Source: Hansfordia pulvinata (lineage: Eukaryota > Ascomycota > Sordariomycetes > Xylariales). From it: DNA of 20,476 bases. Below the pieces are notes generated by a model, which did not search any database, was not told the DNA's origin, and saw only the letters and a program-made list of their open reading frames with translations. The stretch spans positions 1 to 20,476 of the forward strand of contig BJKQ01000052.1 of the NCBI GenBank assembly GCA_006538405.1, in the 5' to 3' direction. The position numbers and the translations under genes were made by a program. How positions within the stretch are numbered: position 1 is the first letter of the stretch; the number at the start of each line of letters is the position of its first letter. Below, piece by piece: positions 9,000-19,263 of the stretch.

Positions 9000-9197
9000 C
9001 AGTCTATCCTGTTAGAGCTTAATCGTGGCTCAAACATGCTTTAATTAGGAGGTGAAGGCCGGATATCCGGGTCGTCTCTCGGATCCTCGGGTATATCTCT
9101 TGTAGGGGCGAGTGCGGTGTGACAGCGTTAATGCAGCAGTGCAGAGAATAAAGGGTGCCAACGGCCATAGCTCAACGCTTCATTTCCACGCGAGAAT

Positions 9198-9205
9198 TAT
9201 AAATA
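9198..9205 (+). promoter_or_regulatory. Probable TATA box of the glycosyltransferase-like gene
   Basis: TATAAATA lies about 175 bp upstream of the ATG at 9374, followed by a C- and T-rich stretch typical of a fungal 5' leader. Distance and sequence suit a core promoter, which suggests the truncated gene once had, or still has, its own promoter. Confidence 0.5.
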
Positions 9206-9373
9206 AAAGGCAGCCAGCCTCCCGCTCATTTTCCAGCCCAAAACATTGTATTCCTCGCCTGTACAAGTAAACATCGTGGTCTCCTGAAGATTTTCCTCTT
9301 TCCGCGGAAAAATTACTTAAACTGCCAGCCTAAAGACAGTGGGCTTATCCTGACCGATAGTTACCGGCCCAGC

Positions 9374-9817
9374 ATGAAGATATCTACACTTCTTTACGGT
9401 CTGGCCGTTGGCCTTTTCTCGGTCGCAGCCATCCCACAGATTAACACCGCGATATCGCAACACAATGATATCAGCCCCTCGCCCGCCGAGCACCGCCGTT
9501 TTACTGACATTAAGGCCCGGGGCCGCGAAAACACGTACGGGCTTAAGAAGCTGCTGATCGTGCTGGGCCCGCTGGTTTCGGCCTCGCTCGAGTCTGGCGA
9601 CGACGGCTACAAGGGCACAGAGCGCAGCGCCGTGTACATGCTGCGCGAGCTCGACCGCAGGGGCGTTGAGCTGCATGTCATCGCGCCCGGCGGCTCCCGT
9701 GTCCCCGGCACGCTTTACGAGTCGGTCCCCAGCCCTCTCTGGGACCTGTCAGTAGGGTTTGTATATGGGGACCCATGGGTACCAATTAAGACCCAGCTCC
9801 ATGAGATGGGTACCTAG
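9374..9817 (+). pseudogene. Glycosyltransferase family 4-like gene, truncated (147 codons)
   Basis: The frame starts with a clear signal peptide (MKISTLLYGLAVGLFSVAAIP). From about residue 55 it resembles the N-terminal lobe of GT4 sugar transferases: a beta strand KKLLIVLGP, then GYKGTERSAVYMLRELDRRG and VELHVIAPGGSRVPGTL. Compare the family pattern YGG-x-ER...L..EL..RGHEVT..A.G.S. GT4 enzymes are usually over 350 aa with a C-terminal nucleotide-sugar domain. Here the homology fades near residue 125, and the last 20 or so codons run into GGTACC-bearing border DNA, ending at TAG 9815-9817. The catalytic lobe is therefore missing. An intron with GTAGGG at about 9752 cannot be excluded, but what follows is RIP-mutated DNA. 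A secreted or ER-lumenal GT4 would be unusual. Confidence 0.6.
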
Positions 9818-9893
9818 AATTACATTTTTCAGAGCCCGGGTAATTTAAAATTACTTAACCCATTTACATATTAAAATAGGTACCTATAGGTAC
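9769..9893. repeat. GGTACC-rich border of the island, right side
   Basis: GGTACC occurs at 9778, 9809 and 9879 with a near match GGTACT at 9889. The palindrome ACCCATGGGT is at 9771-9780. The same motif dominates the left border (1284-1339). Normal composition turns to RIP-mutated DNA inside this interval, and the glycosyltransferase-like frame ends in it. Confidence 0.6.
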
Positions 9894-11285
9894 TTAAGAT
9901 AAAAGATAAGTAATAATAAATAAAATAAATAATAATTAAGTCACGATAAGTATATATGTTAAGACTTAAGTATTATTAAGTAAAAAGTCATTACGTTAAA
10001 TAAAATTAAGTAATAAAAGATAAATTTTAATTAAATATTATTAAATTAAGAAATATCGTAAAACGAAAATATAATTATTATATAAGTATTAAGATTAAAA
10101 GGATAAAAGAATTAAAAAATAAAGCCACCGTTAATAATATTATTAAAATTATTATTATAAATATATTTAATAAAGAATTAATATAATAAATATATAATTT
10201 TTTTTAATATATAAAAACTCTTATTTAACTTAATTTAATTAACGTTAAAAATTTTCGTATTTAATTATTATCCTTATCCTTTTAATTATTATTAACTTAC
10301 TTCCTTATTATATTATTATTAATAAGTATATTAAGACTTATATTATTAATAATTACGTTAAATTCATCGATTTTATTATAAAAATTAATAGTTTTAATAA
10401 TTAAGTATATAATTAATATATAATTATTATTTTTTTAATTAAATTTATAAAACTTATAAAGATATTATAAATTTATTATTTATATAATTATACGCCCGCC
10501 TTAAGTTATTACGAAAAAAGGGAGTATATAACCTTTATTAATATCTCACCGCCCTTAACCGTTTTTATTAAAAAAGATTTAAAATTTAATCACTTAATAT
10601 ATAATTAACTTATAATTAATATTAAATTATATAAATTATTAATTATAAGCTCTTTATAAGAGTTTTATTATAATAAGAATAAAGTAAAAGTTTATTAATA
10701 ATAAAGCGTTATAAAAATAATTAATTATAAAAGCTTTTTATTAAATAAGGTAAAAAGGAAAAGGTCCTTAAAAGTCGGCCCTTTTATTATAAGGCCTTAA
10801 GAAAAAACGTTACCTCTTTAAAAGTATATAAACTTAAATTAAAAGTTAATATAACTTATTAATACCTTATAATTATAATATTTCGTGAAATTAAGCGATA
10901 TTAAACGGATTTCTTTTTTTTAATAAAAAAGGCTTTATTTTAAAGAGTGGTTCGCGAAGTTATAAGCAATATTATAAGAACTTATAATAATAAGATAATT
11001 CGGTTAAAATAATAAAGTTTTATTATATAAGCCCTTTAAGAGTTAATTAAGGCTATATTAACCTTAATATTTAAAGGTAAGTAATATATCTTAATATAAT
11101 TAATATATAATTATTATTAACTTATATTAATTATATAACTTTTAACTCTTTATATAAAGCGGGTTATAATTATATAAAAGGATATTTATATATTAAGTTA
11201 AATTCTTAAATATAACGTAATTATTAATTATTAATAAATTTAAAACGTTAACCTTACTTTATTAAAAGAAGATAAAATTAAAAAG
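9894..11285. other. RIP-mutated AT-rich DNA flanking the retrotransposon
   Basis: About 1.4 kb with nearly no CA or TG and no open frame of note. It is the older sequence into which the LTR element inserted, and it presumably derives from another repeat, because RIP acts on duplicated DNA. I could not recognise its ancestor. Confidence 0.75.
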
Positions 11286-11290
11286 CGCGG
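11286..11290. repeat. Target site duplication, left copy (CGCGG)
   Basis: CGCGG directly precedes the left LTR and matches CGCGG at 19259-19263 directly after the right LTR. Five bp is the usual duplication of Ty3/Gypsy integrases. Being CpA-free, it has escaped RIP. Confidence 0.9.
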
Positions 11291-11829
11291 TGTAACGACC
11301 TGGATTCTTCTTAAGAAAAATATAAAGTTAGTTTAAAGGTTTATGTTTTAAAAGAACACTCGAAAGGTCGTTTATCGGTAAATAATAAGTAATTAATTAA
11401 TAATAAGTAATTTAAAGTATTAAATAAGTGGTAAACTATTATTAAAAGGTTACTTTTATTTAAGAATAACTTAAATACTTAAATTAATTATTAAAGTAAT
11501 AAATAATTAAATATATAAAAAACCTTTTATCCTTATATGTCCTTTATTCCCTTATTAATACCGTGTCCCGGATCACGTTCCTTAAAGTGATCTTTTATTT
11601 TACTTATAACCTTTTTTATAAGCGTCGCTTTAATTATAATAATTATAATAAACGTGTAAACTGCTTATTATATTAACGGTGATCTTAATTATATAATTTT
11701 ATTTTATATTTTCACCTTTTCTTATATATATAATTAATTTAATATCGTCTTATATAATTATTAATTTATAAGTCTTTTACTTATATTAATATAGCTTATC
11801 TTACCGGTTTAATAATCGGGTTCGTAATA
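11291..11829 (-). repeat. LTR, left (3' LTR in element orientation), 539 bp
   Basis: Starts TGTAACGACC and ends TTCGTAATA, where the terminal CA has become TA. It aligns without gaps to 18720-19258. By eye there are about 65 differences, and all but about two are transitions, as RIP acting independently on both copies would give. Confidence 0.95.
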
Positions 11830-11834
11830 TTATA

Positions 11835-11845
11835 CCTTTCCTTTT
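11835..11845 (-). other. Probable polypurine tract
   Basis: The minus strand reads AAAAGGAAAGG, then five bases, then the 3' LTR. A purine run here is expected for priming plus-strand DNA synthesis and agrees with the minus-strand orientation set by pol. Confidence 0.5.
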
Positions 11846-12554
11846 AAGTTATTTATCCTTAATTAATAAATATAAAAAAGTACGTGTGCCTTATTATAAG
11901 CGTGGCCTTTATACCTTTATTTATTTATTTTATTTTTCTTATCTTTATTAATTATATTAAGTTTATTTTAACCTTTTATACGATTTACTATTATTAAGCG
12001 TTAACGTTTATTAAAATTTATTATACTTAACGGTGTAATTATAAATATACCGTGTTTTTATTATTTTAAAAATAAAAAGTTAAGTTTTTATTATATCTTT
12101 AAAAGTAAAAGTTATTATTAAAAATGTATTTATTATAAGCGTTTTTATAATAATATTTTAATAATATTATCCTTTAAACGAGTTATAACTTAATAACGTA
12201 AGCTTAAGTTTAAAAAAAAGGAGGTAAGTAATAAACTCTTATCTTTATATACTTAATTAATAAAGCTTTAATCTTAATTAATATTAAATATTAATCGGTT
12301 AAGCCGTATTTAAAAGATAAAATTTTAAGTAAAAAAGAAAGGTTTAAATCTCTTTACTTATAATATAATAAAGTTAAATAAGGAGGACAGTATACTCTTT
12401 ACTTTAAATACTTATAAACGGTGTTTAATTAATAACTTATAATATATTAAAGTTCTTAATAATATAAATTAATTAACGTTTAAGTTAAGTTCCGATTTCT
12501 CTTTTATAAACTTTTTTATTTTATTTAAGGAGCCGCCGGTCTTTATTAATAATA

Positions 12555-14971
12555 TTATTTTAATAATTAAGGATAATTTAAGTGGTTTTTAAGTTTTTAA
12601 GTGTTTTTTAATAATAAGTAACCTTTTTATTATATTAAATACTTTATTATAAATCTTTATTAATATAAATTTAATATCTTTTTAACCTTAAATTCTTAAG
12701 CGTCGGTATCGGCTTCGATTTCGGTTTTAAGTTATATGTTAATTAATATTAATTTTAATAATAAATTATAAAATATTAAATAGATTCTTATAACGTTAAG
12801 TAACGATAATTTATAATTAATTAATAAAATAATCTTATTAATTTTAAATAATTTAATCTTTTTAAAATTTAATTTATTATTAAGTCTTTTAATTTAAATA
12901 TTTTTATATAATAAATAAACCTTATTTCCCTTTTTAAAGGTTAACCTTAACAATTAATGGTTATTATAATATCGTTTTATACGTTATTAAATCGTTATAA
13001 GCTTTATATAAAGGTGTTTATAAAGAGTTATAAAATATTTAATTTAAATAACGGCTTTTAAAGCGTTACCGTTAATTATTACTTATTATAATCTTTATAA
13101 GTTAAATTTATAATTTATATAAAAAGGTGATATTTTTATATTTTTATTATTTAAATTATTATATACGAATTTTACTTTAAATAAAAAGGATACTTAATTA
13201 TTTTATTTAAAGTTAACGTAATATCGTAAATATTATTTTAATACTTAATTAAGTCGTTTTATACGATTATTTATTTATAAGTAATATATTATTAACGTTT
13301 TATATTACACTTTAAGTTATTATATAAATAATTTTTAAAAGTAAGTTATAAAAAGCTTATCTTAATTTATAATAAGTTCTTTTAATAAACTATATTAATT
13401 AAATATAATTTTATTTATAAGTTATATAATTTATATTATAATTATAATTTCCTTAAATAATTAAAACTTTATAAACTTAATAAGCTGTTTTATATAAATT
13501 ATAATATTATTATAAACGATGTTAATTATTAAGTTTATAAATAATAATAACTTTATAATAAAGTTTATTAAAACCGATTTTTATATTTTATCTTTAAAAG
13601 GTATAAGTTAAAGTTTTTTATAAGGCTTATAATATATTACTTTAAATTAAATACATATATCGTATTCTTTAATTATTATCTTAATTAATCTTTTAAGGTT
13701 TAAAAAGTCGTAATCGCGTCGTACTTAAAATATAGTTTTTTAAATCCTTTAATAATTATAAAATAAATCTTTATAAATTATCGTAACGAGTTATTATTAT
13801 AACGGTATAAGTATAAATCGTTTATTATAAAAAAGTATAATTTTATTAAGTTATTTAAAAAGGTTAAACCGGTTATTATTTAATAATACTTTTAAGCGTT
13901 ATATTTCTTATTATAATTTATAATTAAACTATTTCTTTTTAACTTAAATAAGTCGAATTTATTATATTAAAATTAAGTTTTTATCCTTATTTTATTATAA
14001 GATAAATTATAATTCGGTTATTAAGCTTATTATAAAGTAATTAAATCGTTTATTAAAAGCGTTAACTTTAATATTCTTTTTACCTTTATAATATTCGATT
14101 TTAAAGTTAAATTTTAAAAGGATCTTTATTTATTAAATTTATCGTTTATTAAAGACTTTATTTTTTATAAAAGCTATAAGGTTCTTATAATTAGTTCGGA
14201 TAATTATAAAAATAAATATATTACTTAAATAATATTTATATTCTTTAAATACCTTAATAATAATTATAAGCTCTTTATCGTGTATTATATAATTAAGCTT
14301 AAGTCCGTTAAATTTCTTTAAAAAAAGGTTATTAAGTATAACTTATTAAATTTATCTTATTATTTAAATTATCTTTTATAATAAAGTTATTAATATCGGT
14401 TTTAACTTTTATAAGTTTATTAAAATTTATTATTATTATAATTAATTCTTATATAATAACGTCTTTAATCGTGTTAAATATTATTTAAAGTTTATTATTT
14501 TATTTAAAAAATCGATCCTTTTTATTATATTAATAAGCGGTGGAACGTGCTTATTATACCTTTTAATAAAGGCACGGTAATAATTTATAAGTTTAATAAA
14601 CGATCGGATATTTAAAATATTATTAAAAATAAGTTAATTCTTAATTACTTAAATCTTAAATTATTATATTAAAACTTTCCTTAATCGGATAATATATTTA
14701 ATAAAATTAACTTTTATTTAATAAAATTAACTTTTTTTAAGTTAACTTAAAGGTTAACATTTTAAAGGGTTTAAAAGACTTATATTATATAGCTTATATA
14801 ATCCGTTTCGTTTTTTAAATAAATTAAAATATTATTAAGGTATATTATAATAAAGATATTAAGGTAAGGTTTAAAAGTGTTATTAATTATATTTTAAAAA
14901 TTAACCGGAGTATTTATAAGTTTAAAAGGTATTATTAAGTACTTAAAATATCCTTTAAGTGTCCGGAACGT
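12555..14971 (-). pseudogene. pol relic: reverse transcriptase, RNase H, integrase, chromodomain
   Basis: Reverse transcriptase (about 14971-14400): YFKYLIIPFKL matches the family's FEYLVMPFGL, and the active site YLDDIL reads YLNNILIY at 14819-14842. RNase H (about 14330-14046): LNYIIHDKEL, RTNYKNLIAF for TDHKNL, and a final VNAFNKR for DALSRR. Integrase (about 13700-12900): a CxxC finger remnant, then LINFI for the MDFI aspartate, IIN*DKLF around the second aspartate, INNRIKRLN for TDGRTERLN, and a YNN...SPF block. Chromodomain (12695-12555): EFKVKKIL, then YLI**KGY and NHLNYP. Catalytic Asp codons now read Asn, His reads Tyr, and Gln, Arg or Trp read stop, all as RIP predicts. One frame runs from 12555 to about 14731; the RT core lies one frame off (see the homopolymer finding). 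Confidence 0.92.
14732..14738 (-). other. Frameshift at an A7 run within the RT relic
   Basis: RT similarity upstream (14971 to about 14740) and downstream (about 14730 onward, KVNFIKYII for the EVNFLGYII type) lie in different frames. The switch falls at a run of seven A on the minus strand. One extra A would join them. It may be a real decay event or a homopolymer sequencing error. Confidence 0.7.
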
Positions 14972-15059
14972 TATCTTTTATTTATCTTTTTTAAGATTTT
15001 AATAAGATAATAAACGTTTAATAAATTTATTATAATAAAGATCTTAACTTTATATAATT

Positions 15060-18000
15060 AATTTTTAAATATTTTAATTAAAGGTAAAGGATATCGGTTT
15101 TTAATTATAATATTATTAAATTATTAAAAGTTAATATATATCCTTTAAGATCCGTCCTTTTTAAGTACGAATAAGATAAGGTAATTAATTAAAAACGTAA
15201 ATAATTTAATATATCCCTTTTTTAAATCTTATTATAACTTCTTTTTAAGCTTAACACGTTATATTAAGTTTAACGGGTAAACGGACTTAAACGTTAATTA
15301 AGTTCCGTTTTTAAAAGGTATCGTATAATCGTAATTTAAATGTAACGGTAAGCCGTTTATCGTGTTAAACTTATTTTAAAATAATATCGCGACTTATTAA
15401 TACTCTTTAAGTATTACTTATTTTAATAAGTAATCCTTTTTTATTATCTTAATAATAACACGTTTTATAAATATAAACTTAAATCTGTTCGGTGATAAAG
15501 GCTTTATTTTTAATTAAGTATTATAATCTTTTTTTAATATTTCTTATTAAAAAAGGTTAATACTTTAATTAACTTTAAGATTCGCCGATTATAATTAAAG
15601 TATTTTTAAGATTATCTTATTTAAAATATTAATAATATTTAATTAAAGTCTTATAAATCGATTTTAAATAATAATTAAAAAAGGCGTAATCTCGTGTTCG
15701 ATTTATCTTTAAGCTTTCTTTAAATAACTCTTATTTATTATCGTGAGTTAATATAAAGCGTTTTTCTTATTTTATAATAATTTAAATTTATTAATAATTT
15801 ATAATAATATTAAATTCCGTGTCGATTTATTATCGATTAATATTTAAATTCTTTTTAATTTATAATATACCGTTATATTAAGTTATACGGCTTTATTTTT
15901 ATTAAAAGCTGATTTTATTATATAAGTTCTTCTTATTTATTACTTTAAATTAATAATAAAGTGCTTTAATTTTTTAAGTATTATAGCGTAATTACTTATA
16001 TTAAGTCGTGTTATTAAGAGCTATTTATAAAAGCCTTACTTTATTATAATTTAATATTTAAAGGTAAAGCACGTTATTTATTATTTTATAATAATAATTT
16101 AATTAACGGGTTATTAATATATTTTAATATCCGACTTTTAAGTATTAACTTTTTAATTAAGTATCGTACTTACTTTACGAGTTTAACGCGTATTACGTAT
16201 ATAATTCCTTTTAATAAGTTATAATATTATCTTAATTTCTTATAAAGTATAAAAAGTGTTCTTTAATAAGATATAAAAGGTTTTATTAATATAAAGTGGT
16301 TAAAGTATTAATAATATTATAATTCTTATATTAATTTAAATGTTTTAACTCTTATAAGGAAGTAACGATACTTAACTTTATTAATTAAGTGTTATTAATA
16401 AGTAATATAAATATAATTATATTATACGATCTCGTTATATTAAGCGTTATAAAGAATTAAGTTATATACGTTTTTATATACCTTTTTTAAGTCTTTTTTA
16501 TTTAAGATTATTATAAGTTCTTTCGTATTATTAAAGGTCTTATTATAATAAAAGAAATCTTTTTTTTTTATTAAATAAATATTTATATAAGCTTTATACT
16601 TAATAAGTTTCTGTTACGTTACTTAATTCGTTATAATTTTTTAAAGGCATTCTTTAAGCTTAAATATAAGTGTTTATTTATAAGGCCCTTTTAAAAATTA
16701 AGCGTGTATTAATATATTAATTATTATATTTACTTTTTATTAAATATTCGTTATCTTATTATAAGATTATAATAATCTTTATAATCTTTAATTTACTTAA
16801 TTAAATCTTATTAATCTTCTCGGTTTTAAGTAACACTTATCTTAAAATAAAAAGCTTATTTATTCTTTATAATTACTTTAAAGATAAAGGAGTTAAGTAA
16901 ATTTTATTTCTTTTATAAAGTAATCTTAATACGTTTTTAAGTCTTATTATTTTTAACTTTTAATATATCGTTAATAATATTATAAGGGTTATTATTATAT
17001 TATTTATTAAAGAGCGTGTATAATTAAAGGTTATTTATAAATTCATTAAAGAATTAAACTTTTTATTCCGAATAAGCAGCTCGTTTTTTTATTATAATTT
17101 ATTAATATTTATACTTAAAGATTTAAAGTATAATATTATATTATATAATAATATTAAGCTTCCTTTAATTAATAATTCTTATAATTACTTAAAAGATTTA
17201 CTTTAAAGAGTTATATTATATAAAGCCTTATTTATATGCTTTTTATTTTAATGTATCCTTTAAGTCTTATAAAAGTATTATAATATTAAATATATTATAA
17301 TTAACGTATCGTTATAAGGTTAAATATATATAAACGACTTAAAAAGCATTATAAGTCCCTTTTTAAAAGGTCTTAATTTATTAATTTACGCGTTATTTTT
17401 AATATTTTATAACGTTATTAAACCCTTTTTATAAAATATTAAAGGCAGGATTAAATTTAAGGTTAAGGTTTAAATTATCGTATACTTTATAAGTTATATA
17501 AACCCGTTTTTTAAGTATAAGGGTTTATTTATTTTAATTTATTATAACTTTTAATAACCTTAATATATTTATTAACTTATTTAAATCGTTTAAACGCTTT
17601 ATAATCGCGCGTTATATACTTTAATTTATCGTAATTATAATACTTAAATGTTTTTTTATACTTATTATTAAAAGCATAATTAATATTTATAAGTCTTAAA
17701 TATTACTTATAAAAAATAAAGTAAAGCTTCGTTCTTTTTTATCGTTATCGCTTTATATTTTATAATATCCGTTAATTATTTCCTTTTTTCTTATAGTGTT
17801 ACTTATAAAGTTAAGAATTAATATAAATAACGGCTTTAATATACTTTATAAAGCTATTTAATAAGTTTTATTTAATTAACTTATCTTTAATTTCCTTTTT
17901 AATCCTTAATAAAACATAAGAATCTTACTTTCTTTAATTAAATTAAGTTATATAAGGATACGTTTAAAGTTTATAATATAAAAAAATGTTAAGGTCTTTT

Positions 18001-18719
18001 ATTAAAAGTTAATAAGTTCTCTTTTAACTTATCGTTTTTTATTTAAGTTTTAAAATAAGCCTTTAAGTTATTATTTAAATTTAATATAAGATATAAAGAT
18101 CCTTTTAATCTCGGTTAATTATTACTTTTAAGGTTTATTAATTACTTTAATAAGGTATAATTTAAATTAAGTTAAAGCTTTCTTATAAAAAAACGATTTA
18201 ATATAAATAACTTAATCTCTTTTATTATTAAAGTGTTTATATAATTAATAAAACGCCTTTATTTAAGTTAAAAACATTTAAAGTTACTTAAAGGTACCGT
18301 TAAAGGTTTTAAAAGGGTTAATCTTAAGGTTAATATTAATTAAAAAAGCTTTAATAATACCCTTAACGCTTTATATAGCTTGAACGAGTTAAGCTTATTA
18401 AAGTTTATTAATTATATTAATATACTTAATATAAGCTTATTATAATTACTTATTAATATTCTTATAAGCTTAATATAAAGCTTATAATTAATTTTATAAA
18501 GTATAAAACTTATTAAGTAATTATTTATACTCGCTTTTAATAAGATCGTACTCCTTTTTATTATTATTAACCCTTTTTATTTCTTTAATTAAGTTCCTTA
18601 AAAGCGTTTACGCCACCGTTTATTTAAAGGATTTAAGTTAAAACGATATTATATTAATTAAATATTACTTAAAGGTATTAACGGATAATTATTAAATACT
18701 TAAATAAGAGTAATTAAAA
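15060..18719 (-). other. Retrotransposon 5' internal region, gag/protease not readable
   Basis: About 3.7 kb between the RT core and the 5' LTR in element orientation, where gag and protease should be. RIP has left no open frame, and I could not identify a zinc knuckle or the DSG protease motif. No clear tRNA primer-binding site is recognisable next to 18719. Confidence 0.6.
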
Positions 18720-19258
18720 TATAATAACTTAAATTCTTTTTAAGAAAAATATAAAGTTAATTTAAGGGTTTATATTTTAAAAAAACACTTAAAAGGTCGT
18801 TTATCGGTAAATAATAAGTAATGAATTAATAATAAGTAATTTAAAGTATTAAATAAGTGGTAAACTATCGTTAAAAGGTTACTTTTATTTAAGAATAACT
18901 TAAATACTTAAATTAATTATTAAAGTAATAAATAATTAAATATATAAGAAACCTTCCGTCTTTATATATCTTTTATTCCTTTATTAATACCGTATCTTAA
19001 ATCACGTTCCTTAAAGTGATCTTTTATTTTATTTACGACCTTTTTTATAAGCATTGCTTTAATTATAATGATTATAATAAGTGTGTAAATTACTTATTAT
19101 ATTCATAATAATCTTAATTACGTGATCTTATCTTATATTTCCACCTTTCCTTATATATATAATTAATTTAACGTCGTCCTGCACGACCATTAATTTATAA
19201 GTCTTTTACTTATATTAATATAACCTGTCTTACCGGCTTAATAATCGGGTTCGTAACA
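18720..19258 (-). repeat. LTR, right (5' LTR in element orientation), 539 bp
   Basis: Same length as the left LTR, ungapped alignment. It begins TATAATAACTTAAATTC, the RIP-mutated form of TGTAACGACCTGGATTC, and ends TTCGTAACA with the terminal CA preserved. On the minus strand it therefore starts TGTTACGAACCC. Confidence 0.95.
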
Positions 19259-19263
19259 CGCGG
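19259..19263. repeat. Target site duplication, right copy (CGCGG)
   Basis: Identical to 11286-11290, directly after the right LTR. It fixes the right boundary of the element. Confidence 0.9.

Larger units (their letters stand above)
11291..19258 (-). mobile_element. Ty3/Gypsy chromovirus LTR retrotransposon, RIP-inactivated (7968 bp)
   Basis: The element has two 539-bp LTRs in direct orientation, near-inverted TGTAACGA...TCGTAACA ends, and a 5-bp duplication. The internal part is 6890 bp. The minus strand can be read, through many stops, as reverse transcriptase, RNase H, integrase and chromodomain, in that order. This order with a C-terminal chromodomain defines chromoviruses. Gag and protease should lie at about 15000-18700 but were not readable. 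Nearly every change fits C-to-T or G-to-A at CpA/TpG, so RIP killed it. It is full length but cannot encode any protein. No host gene is seen inside. Confidence 0.95.

Noticed and set aside
8801..9022. Plus-strand open frame of 73 codons, hydrophobic
   Set aside because: It spans the diverged third copy of the 143-bp tandem repeat; the other copies do not keep the frame, so it is probably fortuitous.
12962..13060. Alternative-frame motif AYNDLITYKT taken at first for the integrase YNN block
   Set aside because: The true YNN...SPF block lies upstream at about 13100-13200 in the same frame as RNase H; this stretch, in that frame, reads as the following integrase C-terminal region.
15251..15440. 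Plus-strand reading resembling an integrase GQTxxxVNQ and YNN block
   Set aside because: The match was short and out of register by a residue. The minus strand gives long, ordered matches to RT, RNase H, integrase and chromodomain, so the plus-strand resemblance is chance in AT-rich DNA.
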